A stretch of DNA of 64,000 nucleotides from Pseudomonas sp. TH15 (GCF_016651105.1 NZ_JAEKEL010000001.1:248001-312000), one strand, 5' to 3'. Positions 25,256 through 36,196 are shown, numbered from the stretch's first letter. Notes: generated by a model from the letters alone, not told the origin. Numbers and translations: made by a program.

Positions 25256-28200
25256 ATGAATCTGCCCCTTCCCACGGACGCGGCCCTGGCCGGCTTCCAC
25301 CCCGCCGTCAGTGCCTGGTTCAGCAAGACCTTCCCGACGGTCACCGCCGCCCAGGCCCGGGCGTGGCCGTTGATTCGCCAACGCCGTTCGACCTTGATCG
25401 CTGCGCCCACCGGTTCCGGCAAAACCCTGACCGCGTTCCTCGCCGTGCTCGACGATCTGGTTCACCAAGGGCTAGAGAACAACGGCAAGCTGCCGGACCA
25501 AACCCTGGTGGTCTACGTTTCGCCGCTCAAGGCGCTGTCCAACGACATACAGATCAACCTGCAAAACCCGCTGGCCGGCATCACCGAGCAATTGCGCGTG
25601 ATGGGCCTGCCCCAATTGCAGATCAACACCGCCGTGCGTACCGGCGACACCCCGCAAAAAGATCGCTCGGCGATGCGCAAGACCGCGCCGCACATTCTGG
25701 TGACCACCCCGGAATCCCTTTACGTGCTGCTCGGTTCCGATTCCGGCCGAAAAATGCTCGGCACCACGCACACGGTCATCGTCGACGAAATCCACGCCAT
25801 CGCCGCGAGTAAACGCGGCAGCCACTTGGCGCTGAGCCTGGAGCGCTTGCAGGCGCTCTGCCCGCAACCACTGATGCGTATCGGCCTGTCTGCCACGCAA
25901 AAACCCATCGAAGCGGTCTCGCGCTTTCTCGTCGGCCGCGACCGGCCCTGCGAAATCATCGACATCGGCCACGCCCGCCCAAGGGACCTGGGCATCGAAG
26001 TGCCGCCAGTGCCGCTCTCGGCAGTGATGGCCAACGATGTTTGGGAATTGGTTTACGACCGTCTCGCCACCCTCGCTCGTGAACACCGCACCACGCTGAT
26101 TTTCGTCAACACCCGGCGCCTGGCCGAACGCCTGAGCCGGCACTTGAGCGAACGTTTGGGCAAGGACGCCGTGGCCGCGCACCACGGCAGCCTGGCCAAG
26201 GAGTTTCGCCTCGACGCCGAACAACGGCTCAAACGCGGCGAGCTGCAAGTGCTGATCGCCACGGCCTCGTTGGAGTTGGGGATTGATATCGGCGATGTCG
26301 ATCTGGTCTGTCAGATCGCCTCGCCGCGTTCGATTGCAGGCTTTCTGCAACGGGTCGGTCGATCCGGGCACCAGGTCGGCGGCACGCCCAAGGGCCGGTT
26401 GTTCGCCACTACCCGCGATGACTTGATCGAGTGCGCCGCGCTGCTCGACTGCGTGCGCCGGGGCGAACTCGACACGTTGCTGATCCCCGTGGCGCCGCTG
26501 GACGTGCTGGCGCAGCAGATCATCGCCGAGGTCAGTTGCCAGGAATGGCAGGAGCAGCCGCTGCTGGAAATGTTCCGCCATGCCTCGCCCTACGCCAACC
26601 TCGACGAAAAACACTATCAAGCGCTGCTGCAGATGCTTGCCGAGGGCTACAACGGTCGCCAGGGCATCCGTAGCGCTTATCTGCATCGCGACGCCGTGAG
26701 CCGCACCCTGCGCGGTCGCCGTGGCGCCAAACTGACCGCCGTCACCAGTGGCGGGACGATTCCGGACAACGCCGACTACAGCGTGCTGCTGGAGCCCCAA
26801 GGGCTGAACATCGGCAGTGTCAACGAAGACTTCGCGGTGGAAAGCATCGCCGGCGACGTCTTCCAACTCGGCAACACGTCCTATCGAATCCTGCGGGTGG
26901 AAACCGGCAAGGTCCGGGTCGAAGACGCCCAAGGCCAGCCGCCGACGATTCCGTTCTGGCTCGGAGAAGCGCCGGGGCGCAGCGCGGAGTTGTCGTTTGC
27001 CGTGGCGCGCCTGCAAGCGCAACTCGATGAACTGCTCGGCGCCACCCCCGGCAATTTGCAACCAGCGCTCGACTGGCTGACCGAAATCCTCGGCCTGAAC
27101 CTGGCCAGCGCCGATCAACTGGTGGATTACCTCGCTCGCGCACGCCTGACGTTGGGCGCCCTGCCGTCTCAGGACACGCTGCTGATGGAGCGGTTTTTCG
27201 ACGAGTCTGGCGGCACCCAACTGATCATCCACACCCCGTTTGGCAGCCGAATCAACCGCGCCTGGGGCCTGGCCCTGCGCAAGCGCTTCTGCCGCACCTT
27301 CAACTTTGAATTGCAGGCTGCCGCCAGTGAAGACGCCATCGTCCTGTCGCTGTCCACCAGCCACAGCTTTGAACTTGATGACGTCTGGCGCTACCTGCAC
27401 AGCAACAGCGCCGAGCACCTCCTGATTCAAGCGGTGCTCGAGGCGCCGTTGTTCGGCGTGCGCTGGCGCTGGAATGCCGGGGTGGCGTTGGCGCTGCCGC
27501 GTTATAGCGGCGGACGCAAAGTCCCGCCGCAGATCCAGCGGATGAAAAGCGAAGACCTGATCGCCAACGTGTTTCCCGATCAGATCGCTTGCGTCGAAAA
27601 TCTTGCGGGCGAACGGGAGATTCCCGACCATCCGCTGGTGGAACAAACCCTCGACGATTGCCTGCACGAAGCCATGGACACCGAAGGCTGGCTGACACTG
27701 TTACGGCGTATGGAACGGGGCGAAATCCGCCTGATCAGCCGCGATTTGCCGGCGCCCTCGCCGCTAGCGGCAGAAATTCTCAGCGCCCGACCCTACACCT
27801 TTCTCGACGATGCGCCGCTGGAGGAACGCCGCACCCAAGCGGTGCTCAACCGGCGCTGGAGCGACCCGCAATCCACCGATGACCTCGGCGCACTGGATGC
27901 CGAAGCGATTCAAGCCGTACGCGATGAAGCCTGGCCAGCGCCCACTGGCATCGATGAAATGCATGAGGCGTTGATGAGCCTGGCGTGCATCAGCGATGCC
28001 GAAGCTAAAGCCAACCCTCATTGGCTCGATTGGCTGAATGCCCTGGCCGACAGTGGCCGCGCCAGCCGTTTGCAGATCAATGCCGGGCAATCGTTGTGGT
28101 TGGCGCTGGAGCGGTTGACCTGCCTGCGGGCGATTTATCCACAGGCGATTTTGCTGCCGCCGCTGGAAGCGTTGCCCGGTTTCGATGAAGTCTGGGAAAC

Positions 28201-29572
28201 CGATGAAGCGGTGCTGGAAGTGATCCGTGCGCGGCTCAGTGCGTTTGGGCCGTTACCGCTGAACGCGATTGCCGAACCGCTGGGCTTACCGGCGACTCAG
28301 GTCACTCAAGCCCTGGCGCAACTGGAGCGCGAAGGCTATGTGCTGCGCGGGCAATTCAGCCCCGGCGCCGACATTGAGGAATGGTGCGAACGGCATCTGC
28401 TGGCGCGGATTCATCGCTACACGGTCAAGCGTCTGCGCCGGGAAATCGAGCCGGTGGCGTTGCAGGATTTCATGCGGTTTCTGTTCGACTGGCAGCATTT
28501 GTCCAGCGCTACACAAGGTCAGGGCAGTGCAGTGTTGCCGGCGATCATTGGTCAATTCGAAGGCTACCCCGCTGCCGCTTCAGCCTGGGACAGCGACATT
28601 CTGCCGGCGCGGCTCAAGGACTATTCGGCGAGTTGGCTGGATGACCTGTGCCGCAGCGGCAAACTGGTGTGGACACGCCTGACCGCCCGCAACAAGAGCG
28701 CCAGCACGGCGCTGCGCAGTACGCCGATTCTGCTGTTGCCGCGCAGTCAGGTCGGGTTGTGGAGCGGGCTGACCGAACAGACGCCGATCAGCGAGTTATC
28801 ACCCAAAACGCAAAAGGTCTTCGAGGCGCTGAGCCAGCACGGCGCATTGTTTTTCGATGAGCTGATTCATGAAGCGCACCTGCTGCGCACCGAGCTGGAA
28901 ATCGCCTTGCAGGAACTGGTGGGCGCCGGATTGGTGAATGCCGACAGCTTCGCCGGGCTGCGGGCACTGATCACCCCCGCGAGCAAACGCCAGCAACGCA
29001 GCAGCCGACGTGGGCGCGGAGCGTTTGTCGGCGGCATGGACGATGCCGGGCGCTGGGCCTTGTTGCGACGCGGGCCGCCGGCGCCGGTTGTGGATAACAA
29101 ACGCCCGGCGCCGACACCCGCCGATACGCTGGAACATATCGCCATGACCTTGCTCCGGCGCTACGGCGTGGTGTTCTGGCGCTTGCTTGAGCGTGAGGCG
29201 GACTGGTTGCCGAGCTGGCGCGAATTGCTGCGCACCTTCCATCGGCTGGAAGCTCGCGGGGAGATTCGTGGCGGGCGGTTTGTCAGTGGTTTGGCGGGGG
29301 AACAGTTTGCATTGCCCGAGGCGATTCCGTTGTTGCGCGAAGTTCGGCGTCGGCCCCATGACGGGAGTTTGATAGCGGTGTGCGGGGTTGATCCGTTGAA
29401 CCTTGCAGGGACGTTGCTGCCGGGAGTGAAAGTGCCGGCGCTGGCGAGTAATCGGTTGGTGTATCGAGATGGGTTGCCGGTGGCAGCGGAGATTGCCGGC
29501 AAGCAGGTTTTTTGGTTGGAGCTGGAGCAGCAGGCATCTGCCGAATTACATAGCAAACTCATCCGACATTGA
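25256..29572 (+). CDS. lhr: Large helicase Lhr (ATP-dependent, full-length form)
   Basis: A 1438-residue superfamily 2 helicase, close to the usual length of full bacterial Lhr. The core has APTGSGKT (50-57), the DEIH box (177-180) and QRVGRSGHQ (motif VI), then a winged helix and the Lhr-specific beta-barrel. The C-terminal half, about 870 to 1438, is the extra Lhr-CTD, a set of winged helices resembling AlkZ. Lhr moves 3' to 5' on single-stranded DNA and unwinds RNA:DNA hybrids; the family is implicated in DNA repair. The frame is intact with no stop. Monocistronic, flanked by REPINs on both sides. Confidence 0.95.
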   Translation: MNLPLPTDAALAGFHPAVSAWFSKTFPTVTAAQARAWPLIRQRRSTLIAAPTGSGKTLTAFLAVLDDLVHQGLENNGKLPDQTLVVYVSPLKALSNDIQINLQNPLAGITEQLRVMGLPQLQINTAVRTGDTPQKDRSAMRKTAPHILVTTPESLYVLLGSDSGRKMLGTTHTVIVDEIHAIAASKRGSHLALSLERLQALCPQPLMRIGLSATQKPIEAVSRFLVGRDRPCEIIDIGHARPRDLGIEVPPVPLSAVMANDVWELVYDRLATLAREHRTTLIFVNTRRLAERLSRHLSERLGKDAVAAHHGSLAKEFRLDAEQRLKRGELQVLIATASLELGIDIGDVDLVCQIASPRSIAGFLQRVGRSGHQVGGTPKGRLFATTRDDLIECAALLDCVRRGELDTLLIPVAPLDVLAQQIIAEVSCQEWQEQPLLEMFRHASPYANLDEKHYQALLQMLAEGYNGRQGIRSAYLHRDAVSRTLRGRRGAKLTAVTSGGTIPDNADYSVLLEPQGLNIGSVNEDFAVESIAGDVFQLGNTSYRILRVETGKVRVEDAQGQPPTIPFWLGEAPGRSAELSFAVARLQAQLDELLGATPGNLQPALDWLTEILGLNLASADQLVDYLARARLTLGALPSQDTLLMERFFDESGGTQLIIHTPFGSRINRAWGLALRKRFCRTFNFELQAAASEDAIVLSLSTSHSFELDDVWRYLHSNSAEHLLIQAVLEAPLFGVRWRWNAGVALALPRYSGGRKVPPQIQRMKSEDLIANVFPDQIACVENLAGEREIPDHPLVEQTLDDCLHEAMDTEGWLTLLRRMERGEIRLISRDLPAPSPLAAEILSARPYTFLDDAPLEERRTQAVLNRRWSDPQSTDDLGALDAEAIQAVRDEAWPAPTGIDEMHEALMSLACISDAEAKANPHWLDWLNALADSGRASRLQINAGQSLWLALERLTCLRAIYPQAILLPPLEALPGFDEVWETDEAVLEVIRARLSAFGPLPLNAIAEPLGLPATQVTQALAQLEREGYVLRGQFSPGADIEEWCERHLLARIHRYTVKRLRREIEPVALQDFMRFLFDWQHLSSATQGQGSAVLPAIIGQFEGYPAAASAWDSDILPARLKDYSASWLDDLCRSGKLVWTRLTARNKSASTALRSTPILLLPRSQVGLWSGLTEQTPISELSPKTQKVFEALSQHGALFFDELIHEAHLLRTELEIALQELVGAGLVNADSFAGLRALITPASKRQQRSSRRGRGAFVGGMDDAGRWALLRRGPPAPVVDNKRPAPTPADTLEHIAMTLLRRYGVVFWRLLEREADWLPSWRELLRTFHRLEARGEIRGGRFVSGLAGEQFALPEAIPLLREVRRRPHDGSLIAVCGVDPLNLAGTLLPGVKVPALASNRLVYRDGLPVAAEIAGKQVFWLELEQQASAELHSKLIRH

Positions 29573-29590
29573 GGTTGGCTGGGCAGGCCT

Positions 29591-29686
29591 CTTCGCGAGC
29601 AAGCCCGCTCCCACAGGGGATGTGTGTCGGTTACAAAGCTTCGGTCCGACATCGATCCACTGTGGGAGCGGGCTTGCTCGCGAAGG
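29591..29686. repeat. REPIN (CTTCGCGAGCAAGCCCGCTCCCAC family)
   Basis: Inverted pair between the convergent lhr and mscS-type genes; it begins 18 bases after the lhr stop and may serve as the transcript end for both. Confidence 0.87.
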
Positions 29687-29707
29687 GGCCATCAGCACCA
29701 ACCCACA

Positions 29708-31834
29708 TCATTGAGTACGAGGCTGATCCGGCAACAACACCGGCGAATTGTCCGGCGCCGGCCCCTCTTCTTCCACTTCATCCATCCCACGCTTCGGAAT
29801 AAAAACCTGCTGTGGATAAGTCTGCGCGAAATGCACCCACGGGCTGTTATCCACAAGCTTTTTCAGCCGCTGGTTAAACGCCCGGCTCACCGCATATTGC
29901 CCGCCCGAAACGGTGCGGAACTGCGCCGTCAGCACCACGCCGTTAAGGTCCATCTTATCGACGCCAAACACATCGAGCGGCCCTTGCAGGTTGTACTTGA
30001 GAAACGCGTCGTCACGGATCGAATCCCCCGCTTCGCGGATCAGCTCAATGGCCTTGTCCACGTCAGTGTCGTAGGTGAACTGCACCGAGAAAAACGCATA
30101 GGCAAACTGCCGCGATTGGTTGGTCACAGCCTTGATCTGGCCGAACGGTACCGAGTGCACAAAACCCTTGCCGTCCCGTAGGCGCAAGGTGCGGATGGTC
30201 AGGCCTTCGACGGTGCCGGCGTGGCCGGAGTCGAGTACCACCCAATCGCCGATCGACAGCGTGTCTTCGATGATGATGAACAACCCGGTGATCACGTCCT
30301 GGACCAGTTGCTGCGAGCCGAAACCAATGGCCAAACCGACCACACCGGCACCGGCCAGCAGGGGTGCGACGTTGATCCCCAGATTGGCCATGGTGGTGAT
30401 CGCACAGATCACCACCAGGATGATTTTGACCGCGTTGCGCAGCAGCGGCAGGATGGTTTTTACCCGCGTACTCGGTTGGCGCGCCGCGCGTTTGCTGACC
30501 GGTGGTTTCAACGCTTCCTGAATCGCCGTGTCCATTACCACCCACAGCAGCCAAGTCACCAGGAAGATCAGACCGATGCTGCTCAGCGAATTACTGATTG
30601 CCCGGCCTATGGAATTTTCCTCTGCGAATTCGAACAGCGACACGCCCCAGATTCGCCCAAGAATCTCGATGAACGCTACCGCCATGACAATCCGCAGCAG
30701 CGCGTGCAGCAAGCTGAGAAAGCGTTCCTTGTAGGCGCTGCTGCGCTGGATTTTTTCGACTTTCCGGGATTTGAACAGGTGCTGGAAAATCGTGCTCAGG
30801 AACACCGTGGCAATCAGCAATATCGTGGTGAACAACGCACAGCGCAGGACTTTTTGATTGTCCTCGCCGACGCCGATCAGGTTGATCGCCGAGACCATCA
30901 CCATCAACAGAATCGGCCAGTACCAGAGCCCGGAAAAGATCCGCAGGGATTCTTGCAGAGACGGTTGTTTGAGCCGTTGGGCCAACGGGCGGTTGCGAAT
31001 CAGATGCGCCACCGGACGTCTTAGACGGATGACCAGATAACCGAAGATGATCGAGGCAAACAACCCGGTAAACACTGCGACGCTGCTGGTGATATTGCCA
31101 CCCAGTTGCCGGGCGATCTGCGGACTGGTCAAGGCATCGCTAAGCGCTGCGAGGAAGCCGATCAGGAACAGTGGTTTGGGGCCGTAGTCACGAATGATCT
31201 GCACCGCTGGGCGCTTGTGGCCGGTGTTGAACATGACGATCACGCAGAGCAGCATCGAGGTCGAGAAAATGCCGCTGCTGGTGGCGTAGGCAAAACACAG
31301 CGCCAGTGCTCGGCCGGCCGAGGCCTGCAGGAAGTGACTGACGTAAAGGGTCAGCGGCAGACAGATCAGCGCCGGTATGGTGTACGGCATCAAATAGCCG
31401 AGCAAGTCCTGGCTGCGTTGGCGGGTGCGCAGCCAGTGGCCCTGGACCAGGCGCTTGGCCGCGAGGCCGCCGAGGACCGTGAGCAAGGCAAAGGTGCCGA
31501 GCCAGACGCCGGACAGCATCAGGAAATCGCCGGCCACACTCCAGCCGGAACGCGTCGAGGGCTGGTTGACCAGTTTGTCGACTTCATCGGCCGCCCGATC
31601 GGCCCGCAGGCGCCATGCGTCCACCAGGTTTTCGTTGAGGTCGAGTTTGTCCTGCACGTCGTCGATGCTGGAACTGATGGCCCCGAGCAGCCCGCCCTGG
31701 ACCAGCGGCTCAGGCTTGGCAGGTGCTTGTGCGGTAGCAGCAGCGGGAATGCCCGGCAACGTGGCGGCTTCGATTTCGTTGGCGCCGAGAAACAGCAGTG
31801 CTCCCAGCACAATGGCGATCCTGAACTTGAGCAA
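29708..31834 (-). CDS. Large MscS-type mechanosensitive channel
   Basis: 708 residues: signal peptide-like start (MLKFRIAIVLGALLFLGANEIEAA), a periplasmic helical part, about ten membrane helices and the MscS core. The pore helix and beta domain show ITTMANLGINVAPLLAGAGVVGLAIGFGSQ, QDVITGLFIIIEDTLSIGDWV and GTVEGLTIRTLRLRD. The size resembles YbiO. It should open under membrane tension. The start is set at a TTG (31834) because GGAGG lies seven bases upstream and the signal sequence follows at once; no ATG fits. The longer open frame is upstream REPIN sequence. Confidence 0.88.
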   Translation of the reverse strand: MLKFRIAIVLGALLFLGANEIEAATLPGIPAAATAQAPAKPEPLVQGGLLGAISSSIDDVQDKLDLNENLVDAWRLRADRAADEVDKLVNQPSTRSGWSVAGDFLMLSGVWLGTFALLTVLGGLAAKRLVQGHWLRTRQRSQDLLGYLMPYTIPALICLPLTLYVSHFLQASAGRALALCFAYATSSGIFSTSMLLCVIVMFNTGHKRPAVQIIRDYGPKPLFLIGFLAALSDALTSPQIARQLGGNITSSVAVFTGLFASIIFGYLVIRLRRPVAHLIRNRPLAQRLKQPSLQESLRIFSGLWYWPILLMVMVSAINLIGVGEDNQKVLRCALFTTILLIATVFLSTIFQHLFKSRKVEKIQRSSAYKERFLSLLHALLRIVMAVAFIEILGRIWGVSLFEFAEENSIGRAISNSLSSIGLIFLVTWLLWVVMDTAIQEALKPPVSKRAARQPSTRVKTILPLLRNAVKIILVVICAITTMANLGINVAPLLAGAGVVGLAIGFGSQQLVQDVITGLFIIIEDTLSIGDWVVLDSGHAGTVEGLTIRTLRLRDGKGFVHSVPFGQIKAVTNQSRQFAYAFFSVQFTYDTDVDKAIELIREAGDSIRDDAFLKYNLQGPLDVFGVDKMDLNGVVLTAQFRTVSGGQYAVSRAFNQRLKKLVDNSPWVHFAQTYPQQVFIPKRGMDEVEEEGPAPDNSPVLLPDQPRTQ

Positions 31835-31931
31835 AACTGCGACCTCCGGTGACTGAACCTGTAAGGAACTGATCGAAATTTGTGCGGCAAGTTCAAGAGC
31901 CCCTCCCCGACGATCGAGTCTTGAGATCCTG

Positions 31932-32024
31932 TGTAGGAGCAAAGCTTGCTCGCGAAAGCGTCCTTCCATTCAACATTGATGTTGGCTGGTCCGCCGCGTT
32001 CGCGAGCAAGCTCTGCTCCTACAC
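31932..32024. repeat. REPIN (GTAGGAGCAAAGCTTGCTCGCGA family)
   Basis: Inverted pair with an AGCAAAGCTTGCTCGCGAA arm in the divergent gap between the channel gene and the DUF72 operon. Confidence 0.85.
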
Positions 32025-32135
32025 GAGCCCGGTTGCACTCGTGATGACCGTCCGTAGTCCCGTCGAAACTTTCTGGTTTGCCCGGCAGTCATCCAAAGAC
32101 AACGGCAGTAAGAGGGTCATTCGACGGGAGGGCAC

Positions 32136-33062
32136 ATGGCGGCGATTCATATCGGAATTTCAGGCTGGCGCTACACACCGTGGCGCGGGGGCTTCTACCC
32201 GAAGGGGTTGACCCAAAAGCGCGAATTGCAATTCGCCTCGCGGGCCGTCAACAGCATCGAAATCAATGGATCGTTCTACGCCCTGCAACGGCCCGAACGT
32301 TATGCCCTGTGGTACAGCGAAACCCCGCCGGGCTTCGTCTTCAGCGTCAAGGCTCCGCGCTTTATCACTCACATCAAACGCCTGCGGGACATCCATAAAC
32401 CCCTGGCGAATTTCTTCGCCTCCGGGGTGCTGGAGCTCAAGGAAAAACTCGGCCCGATCCTCTGGCAATTCCCGCCCAGTTTCAAATTCGACGCCGAGTT
32501 GTTTGAACATTTCCTCGAACAACTGCCCCACAACACCGAGCAGGCCGCCACCCTCGCCCGTCAGCATGATTCGCACTTGCACGGCCACGCCAGCCTGAAG
32601 GCCCACGGGAAAAAGCCGCTGCGCCACGCCGTGGAAATTCGCAACGAGAGCTTCGTCGACCCGGCCTTCATTCGCCTGCTCAAGCGCTACAACGCGGCCC
32701 TGGTGATCGCCGACACCGCCGGCAAATGGCCGTACCGCGAAGACCTCACCAGCGATTTCGTCTACCTGCGGCTGCACGGTGCCGAAGAGCTCTACGCCAG
32801 CGGCTACACGCCCCAGGCGCTGAAACATTGGGGCGACCGGATCGACGCCTGGAATCACGGCCAGCAACCGAGCGACCCACACTTGATCGCGCCAAGACAA
32901 AAGCCCAAGGCGCGCAAATCCCGGGAAGTGTTCTGCTACTTCGATAACGACATCAAAGTCCGCGCGCCCTTCGACGCCCGCAGCCTGCTGGAGCGTTTCC
33001 ATCTCGACAAAGACCTCGCCACCCGCCCCGGCGAACCTGCTGCCGAAGGAGTGCTGCCATGA
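32136..33062 (+). CDS. DUF72 (YecE-like) TIM-barrel protein
   Basis: 308 residues of DUF72 (PF01904): [21 protein letters not shown] at the start, [19 protein letters not shown] and [17 protein letters not shown] in the middle, and [21 protein letters not shown] near the end, all family landmarks. The fold is a TIM barrel; the function is unknown. Its stop overlaps the start of the next gene (ATGA), so it shares the operon with a phosphatase-like enzyme, ClsB and YbhN. E. coli has the last three as ybhPON but no DUF72 there, as far as I recall. Confidence 0.88.
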   Translation: MAAIHIGISGWRYTPWRGGFYPKGLTQKRELQFASRAVNSIEINGSFYALQRPERYALWYSETPPGFVFSVKAPRFITHIKRLRDIHKPLANFFASGVLELKEKLGPILWQFPPSFKFDAELFEHFLEQLPHNTEQAATLARQHDSHLHGHASLKAHGKKPLRHAVEIRNESFVDPAFIRLLKRYNAALVIADTAGKWPYREDLTSDFVYLRLHGAEELYASGYTPQALKHWGDRIDAWNHGQQPSDPHLIAPRQKPKARKSREVFCYFDNDIKVRAPFDARSLLERFHLDKDLATRPGEPAAEGVLP

Positions 33063-33856
33063 GCATTTCCGAACCGGTCGGCGTCACCGACGAGCAGCAA
33101 TCCATCATCGCTACCGTACGCCGGTTTACCGTGCTGACGGTCAACACTCACAAGGGCTTCACCGCGCTCAACCGGCGCTTCATCCTGCCCGAGCTGCGTG
33201 AAGCGGTGCGCAGTGTGTCCGCCGACGTGGTGTTTTTGCAGGAAGTCCACGGCACCCACGAACAGCATCCCCAGCGCTACAGCAACTGGCCGATGATGCC
33301 GCAATACGAATTCCTCGCCGACACGCTGTGGCCGCAGTTCGCCTATGGCCGCAACGCGGTGTACCCGGCGGGCGATCACGGCAATGCGTTGCTGTCGAAA
33401 TTCCAGATCATCCGCCACGACAACCTCGACGTGTCCATCAGCGGTCACGAAAACCGTGGCTTGCTGCATTGCGTGCTGCGCCTGCCCGGTGACGGCCAGG
33501 AAGTACACGCCATTTGTGTGCACCTCGGGCTGCATGAAGCGCACCGCACGGAGCAACTGAAGCTGCTGGCCCGGCGCATCGCAGAGCTGCCAGGCGATGC
33601 GCCGGTGATCGTCGCGGGCGACTTCAATGACTGGCGCCAACGGGCCGATGCGCTGCTCAAACCCTGTGGCTTGCGCGAAGTCTTCGCCGAACACCAGGGC
33701 AAACCGGCCCGCAGTTTTCCGGCGCGCTGGCCGGTATTGCGCCTGGACCGCATCTACGTGCGCAACCTCAAGGCCAGCCGTCCGCAAGTGCTGGCGGCGC
33801 GGCCCTGGTCACATCTTTCCGACCATGCCCCGCTGTCGGTGGAGATCGAGCTATGA
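33059..33856 (+). CDS. Endonuclease/exonuclease/phosphatase-family protein (YbhP-like)
   Basis: 265 residues of the EEP fold: [23 protein letters not shown] (catalytic Glu), [24 protein letters not shown] and a C-terminal [12 protein letters not shown] carry the Asp/His pair. This is the same set used by sphingomyelinases and DNase I. The setting with ClsB points to a phosphodiester in lipid rather than DNA. Matches E. coli YbhP in the ybhPON gene order. Overlaps both neighbours by four bases. Confidence 0.88.
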   Translation: MSISEPVGVTDEQQSIIATVRRFTVLTVNTHKGFTALNRRFILPELREAVRSVSADVVFLQEVHGTHEQHPQRYSNWPMMPQYEFLADTLWPQFAYGRNAVYPAGDHGNALLSKFQIIRHDNLDVSISGHENRGLLHCVLRLPGDGQEVHAICVHLGLHEAHRTEQLKLLARRIAELPGDAPVIVAGDFNDWRQRADALLKPCGLREVFAEHQGKPARSFPARWPVLRLDRIYVRNLKASRPQVLAARPWSHLSDHAPLSVEIEL

Positions 33857-35124
33857 ACAATCCCTCGATGGAAAAAGCCACTGCGGAACAGATTTCCGCG
33901 CCGCCGCGGGGCGAGCCGGCGGCGGTCGACGTTGTCTACGGCTGGCACGGGAACAACCGGGTCGAACTGCTGGAAAATGGTGAGGCGTACTTTCCACGAG
34001 TGTTTGAGGCGTTGCGCCAGGCCCAGACTGAAATCCTGCTGGAGACCTTCATTCTGTTCGAGGACAAGGTCGGCAATGAGCTTCAGCAGATTCTGATTGA
34101 AGCGGCCGGGCGTGGCGTGCGCACCACCGTCAGCCTCGACGGCTTTGGTTGCGGCGAGTTGAGCACGGGGTTCCTCGCCGACCTGAACAAGGCCGGCGTG
34201 CATATCCAGATGTTCGACCCGGCGCCCAAGCATCTGGGCATCCGCACCAATTGGTTCCGGCGCTTGCACCGCAAGATTGTGGTGGTCGACGGCACGATTG
34301 CGTTCCTTGGCGGGATCAACTTTTCCGCCGACCATTTGGCCGATTTCGGCCCCGAGGCCAAGCAGGATTTTGCCGTTGAAGTACAAGGCCCGGCGGTGGC
34401 GGACATTCATCACTTCGCGCTTCTGCAAAGTGGTCGCCCGGCCCGGGCCAAGTATTGGTGGCAACGGCGCAAGCAACGGCGTGCGGAACTGGCATTCAAC
34501 GACCATGACGGTCAGGTTCGGCTGGTCTACCGAGACAACGGTGACCATCGCACCGACATCGAGGAGGTTTATCGGCAAGTGTTGCGCAGTGCTCAGCGCC
34601 GCGTCGTGATCGCCAACGCCTACTTCTTTCCCGGTTTTCGTCTGCTGCGCGAGATCCGCAATGCCGCGCGCCGTGGCGTCGATGTGCGGCTGATTCTGCA
34701 AGGTCAGCCAGACATGCTGGTGGCGAAGATTGCCGCGCACATGACCTACGACTATTTGCTCAAGGCCGGCGTGCAGATTCACGAATATGGCGACCGCCCG
34801 TTGCACGGCAAAGTCGCACTGGTGGACGAGGACTGGAGCACGGTTGGTTCGAGCAACCTCGACCCGTTGAGCCTGTCGATGAACCTGGAAGCCAATGTGT
34901 TGATCCGCGATTGCGCGTTCAACCGCGAACTGTTCAAGCGCCTTGAAGATTTGAGTAATAACCACTGCAAAGCCATGGACGCCAGTCAATCACCGCGCGG
35001 GCGGGTCTGGCACATGACCGTCGGTTTTCTGGTGTTTCACTTCCTGCGGCATTTCCCGGCATGGGCCGGGTGGCTGCCGGCGCACAAGCCGCGGCTCAAG
35101 CCTTTTCGAGGTCATCGCTCATGA
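33853..35124 (+). CDS. clsB: Cardiolipin synthase B
   Basis: ClsB makes cardiolipin, and can make phosphatidylglycerol, by phosphatidyl transfer. The 423-residue protein has two HKD (phospholipase D) motifs: H139xK141xxxxD146 (HRKIVVVD) and H318xK320xxxxD325 (HGKVALVD), each followed by a GSxN/GGxN stretch. No N-terminal membrane helices, as in E. coli ClsB (YbhO); it has a basic, hydrophobic C-terminus. It sits between the YbhP and YbhN homologues and overlaps both by four bases. Confidence 0.94.
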   Translation: MNNPSMEKATAEQISAPPRGEPAAVDVVYGWHGNNRVELLENGEAYFPRVFEALRQAQTEILLETFILFEDKVGNELQQILIEAAGRGVRTTVSLDGFGCGELSTGFLADLNKAGVHIQMFDPAPKHLGIRTNWFRRLHRKIVVVDGTIAFLGGINFSADHLADFGPEAKQDFAVEVQGPAVADIHHFALLQSGRPARAKYWWQRRKQRRAELAFNDHDGQVRLVYRDNGDHRTDIEEVYRQVLRSAQRRVVIANAYFFPGFRLLREIRNAARRGVDVRLILQGQPDMLVAKIAAHMTYDYLLKAGVQIHEYGDRPLHGKVALVDEDWSTVGSSNLDPLSLSMNLEANVLIRDCAFNRELFKRLEDLSNNHCKAMDASQSPRGRVWHMTVGFLVFHFLRHFPAWAGWLPAHKPRLKPFRGHRS

Positions 35125-36107
35125 GCCATTCCGAAGCGCAAACGAGCCGTCACTCGGCGCCCGCCACGCACTCGAAATGGAGTCGCTGGAAAACGCCGCT
35201 GACGGTGCTGTTTTTCCTCGCGCTGATCGTGCTGTTCACGATGCTCGCCCAGCGTATCGAATGGAACGAAGTGTTCGACACCCTGGCCGATTTCAAGGTG
35301 CGCACGCTGATCATCGCCTCAGGGCTGACGCTGTTGAGCTTTCTGGTTTACGCCTGTTTCGATCTGATCGGCCGCACCTACATTCGCCAGGACCTGACCT
35401 GGAAACAGATCTTGCCGGTGGGGATCATCAGCTACGCCTTCAACCTCAACCTGAGTGCCTGGGTCGGCGGCATCGCCATGCGTTATCGACTGTATTCGCG
35501 GCTCGGGGTGAGCAAAGGCAACATCGCGAAAATCCTCGGCTTGAGCCTGGCGACCAATTGGTTTGGCTACATGGTGATTGCCGGCGCAGTGTTCAGCAGC
35601 GGTCTGGTGCGAATGCCGCCGGGCTGGAAGTTGAGCAGTGATGCGTTGCAAGACGTCGGGGTTTTATTGTTGGTGGTGAGCGCGGGGTATCTGGCGGCGT
35701 GCCAGTTTTCCAAGCGGCGGGAATGGGCGATTCGCGGGGTGGAAATTAATCTGCCGTCGCTGCGCATGGCGGTGCTGCAACTGGCGCTTGGGGCGCTGAA
35801 CTGGTCGTTGATGGCGGCGGTGATTTTCACTCTGCTGCCGAGCAAGCTCGACTATCCGCTGGTGCTGGGGGTGTTGTTGATCAGTGCGATTGCCGGGGTC
35901 ATTACGCACATTCCGGCGGGGCTTGGGGTGCTGGAGGCGGTGTTTGTGGCGCTGCTGCAACATGAGGCATCGCGCGGGAGCCTGGTGGCGGGGTTGCTGG
36001 CTTATCGGGCGATTTATTTCATTTTGCCGTTGTTGATTACGCTGGTGATGTATTTGGTGGTGGAGGCCAAGGCGAAGGCGTTGCGGATTGAGAAGAAGCC
36101 TTCTTGA
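35121..36107 (+). CDS. ybhN: YbhN-like membrane protein (lysylphosphatidylglycerol-synthase TM family)
   Basis: 328 residues with about eight membrane helices, starting after a soluble head of about 25 residues ([14 protein letters not shown]..). SAWVGGIAMRYRLYSRLGVSKGNIAKI and ITHIPAGLGVLEAVFVALLQ are signatures of the UPF0104/LPG-synthase TM domain. The domain is thought to move or flip lipid. The start ATG at 35121 overlaps the clsB stop, so its neighbour provides the likely substrate. Last gene of the operon, followed by a REPIN. Confidence 0.88.
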   Translation: MSHSEAQTSRHSAPATHSKWSRWKTPLTVLFFLALIVLFTMLAQRIEWNEVFDTLADFKVRTLIIASGLTLLSFLVYACFDLIGRTYIRQDLTWKQILPVGIISYAFNLNLSAWVGGIAMRYRLYSRLGVSKGNIAKILGLSLATNWFGYMVIAGAVFSSGLVRMPPGWKLSSDALQDVGVLLLVVSAGYLAACQFSKRREWAIRGVEINLPSLRMAVLQLALGALNWSLMAAVIFTLLPSKLDYPLVLGVLLISAIAGVITHIPAGLGVLEAVFVALLQHEASRGSLVAGLLAYRAIYFILPLLITLVMYLVVEAKAKALRIEKKPS

Positions 36108-36131
36108 GACGTGTGGTGAAGCGAATGCCGC

Positions 36132-36196
36132 CTTCGCGAGCAAGCCCGCTCCCACATTTGATCGCGGTCTAATGTGGGAGCGGGCTTGCTCGCGAA
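36132..36196. repeat. REPIN (CTTCGCGAGCAAGCCCGCTCCCAC family)
   Basis: Short inverted pair, 65 bases, between convergent ybhN and the hydrolase gene. Confidence 0.87.

Noticed and set aside
25472..27667. A 731-residue open frame on the minus strand opposite lhr
   Set aside because: It lies fully inside the lhr helicase gene on the other strand, has low-complexity Gln/Ala/Arg composition typical of antisense frames in GC-rich DNA, and shows no domain.
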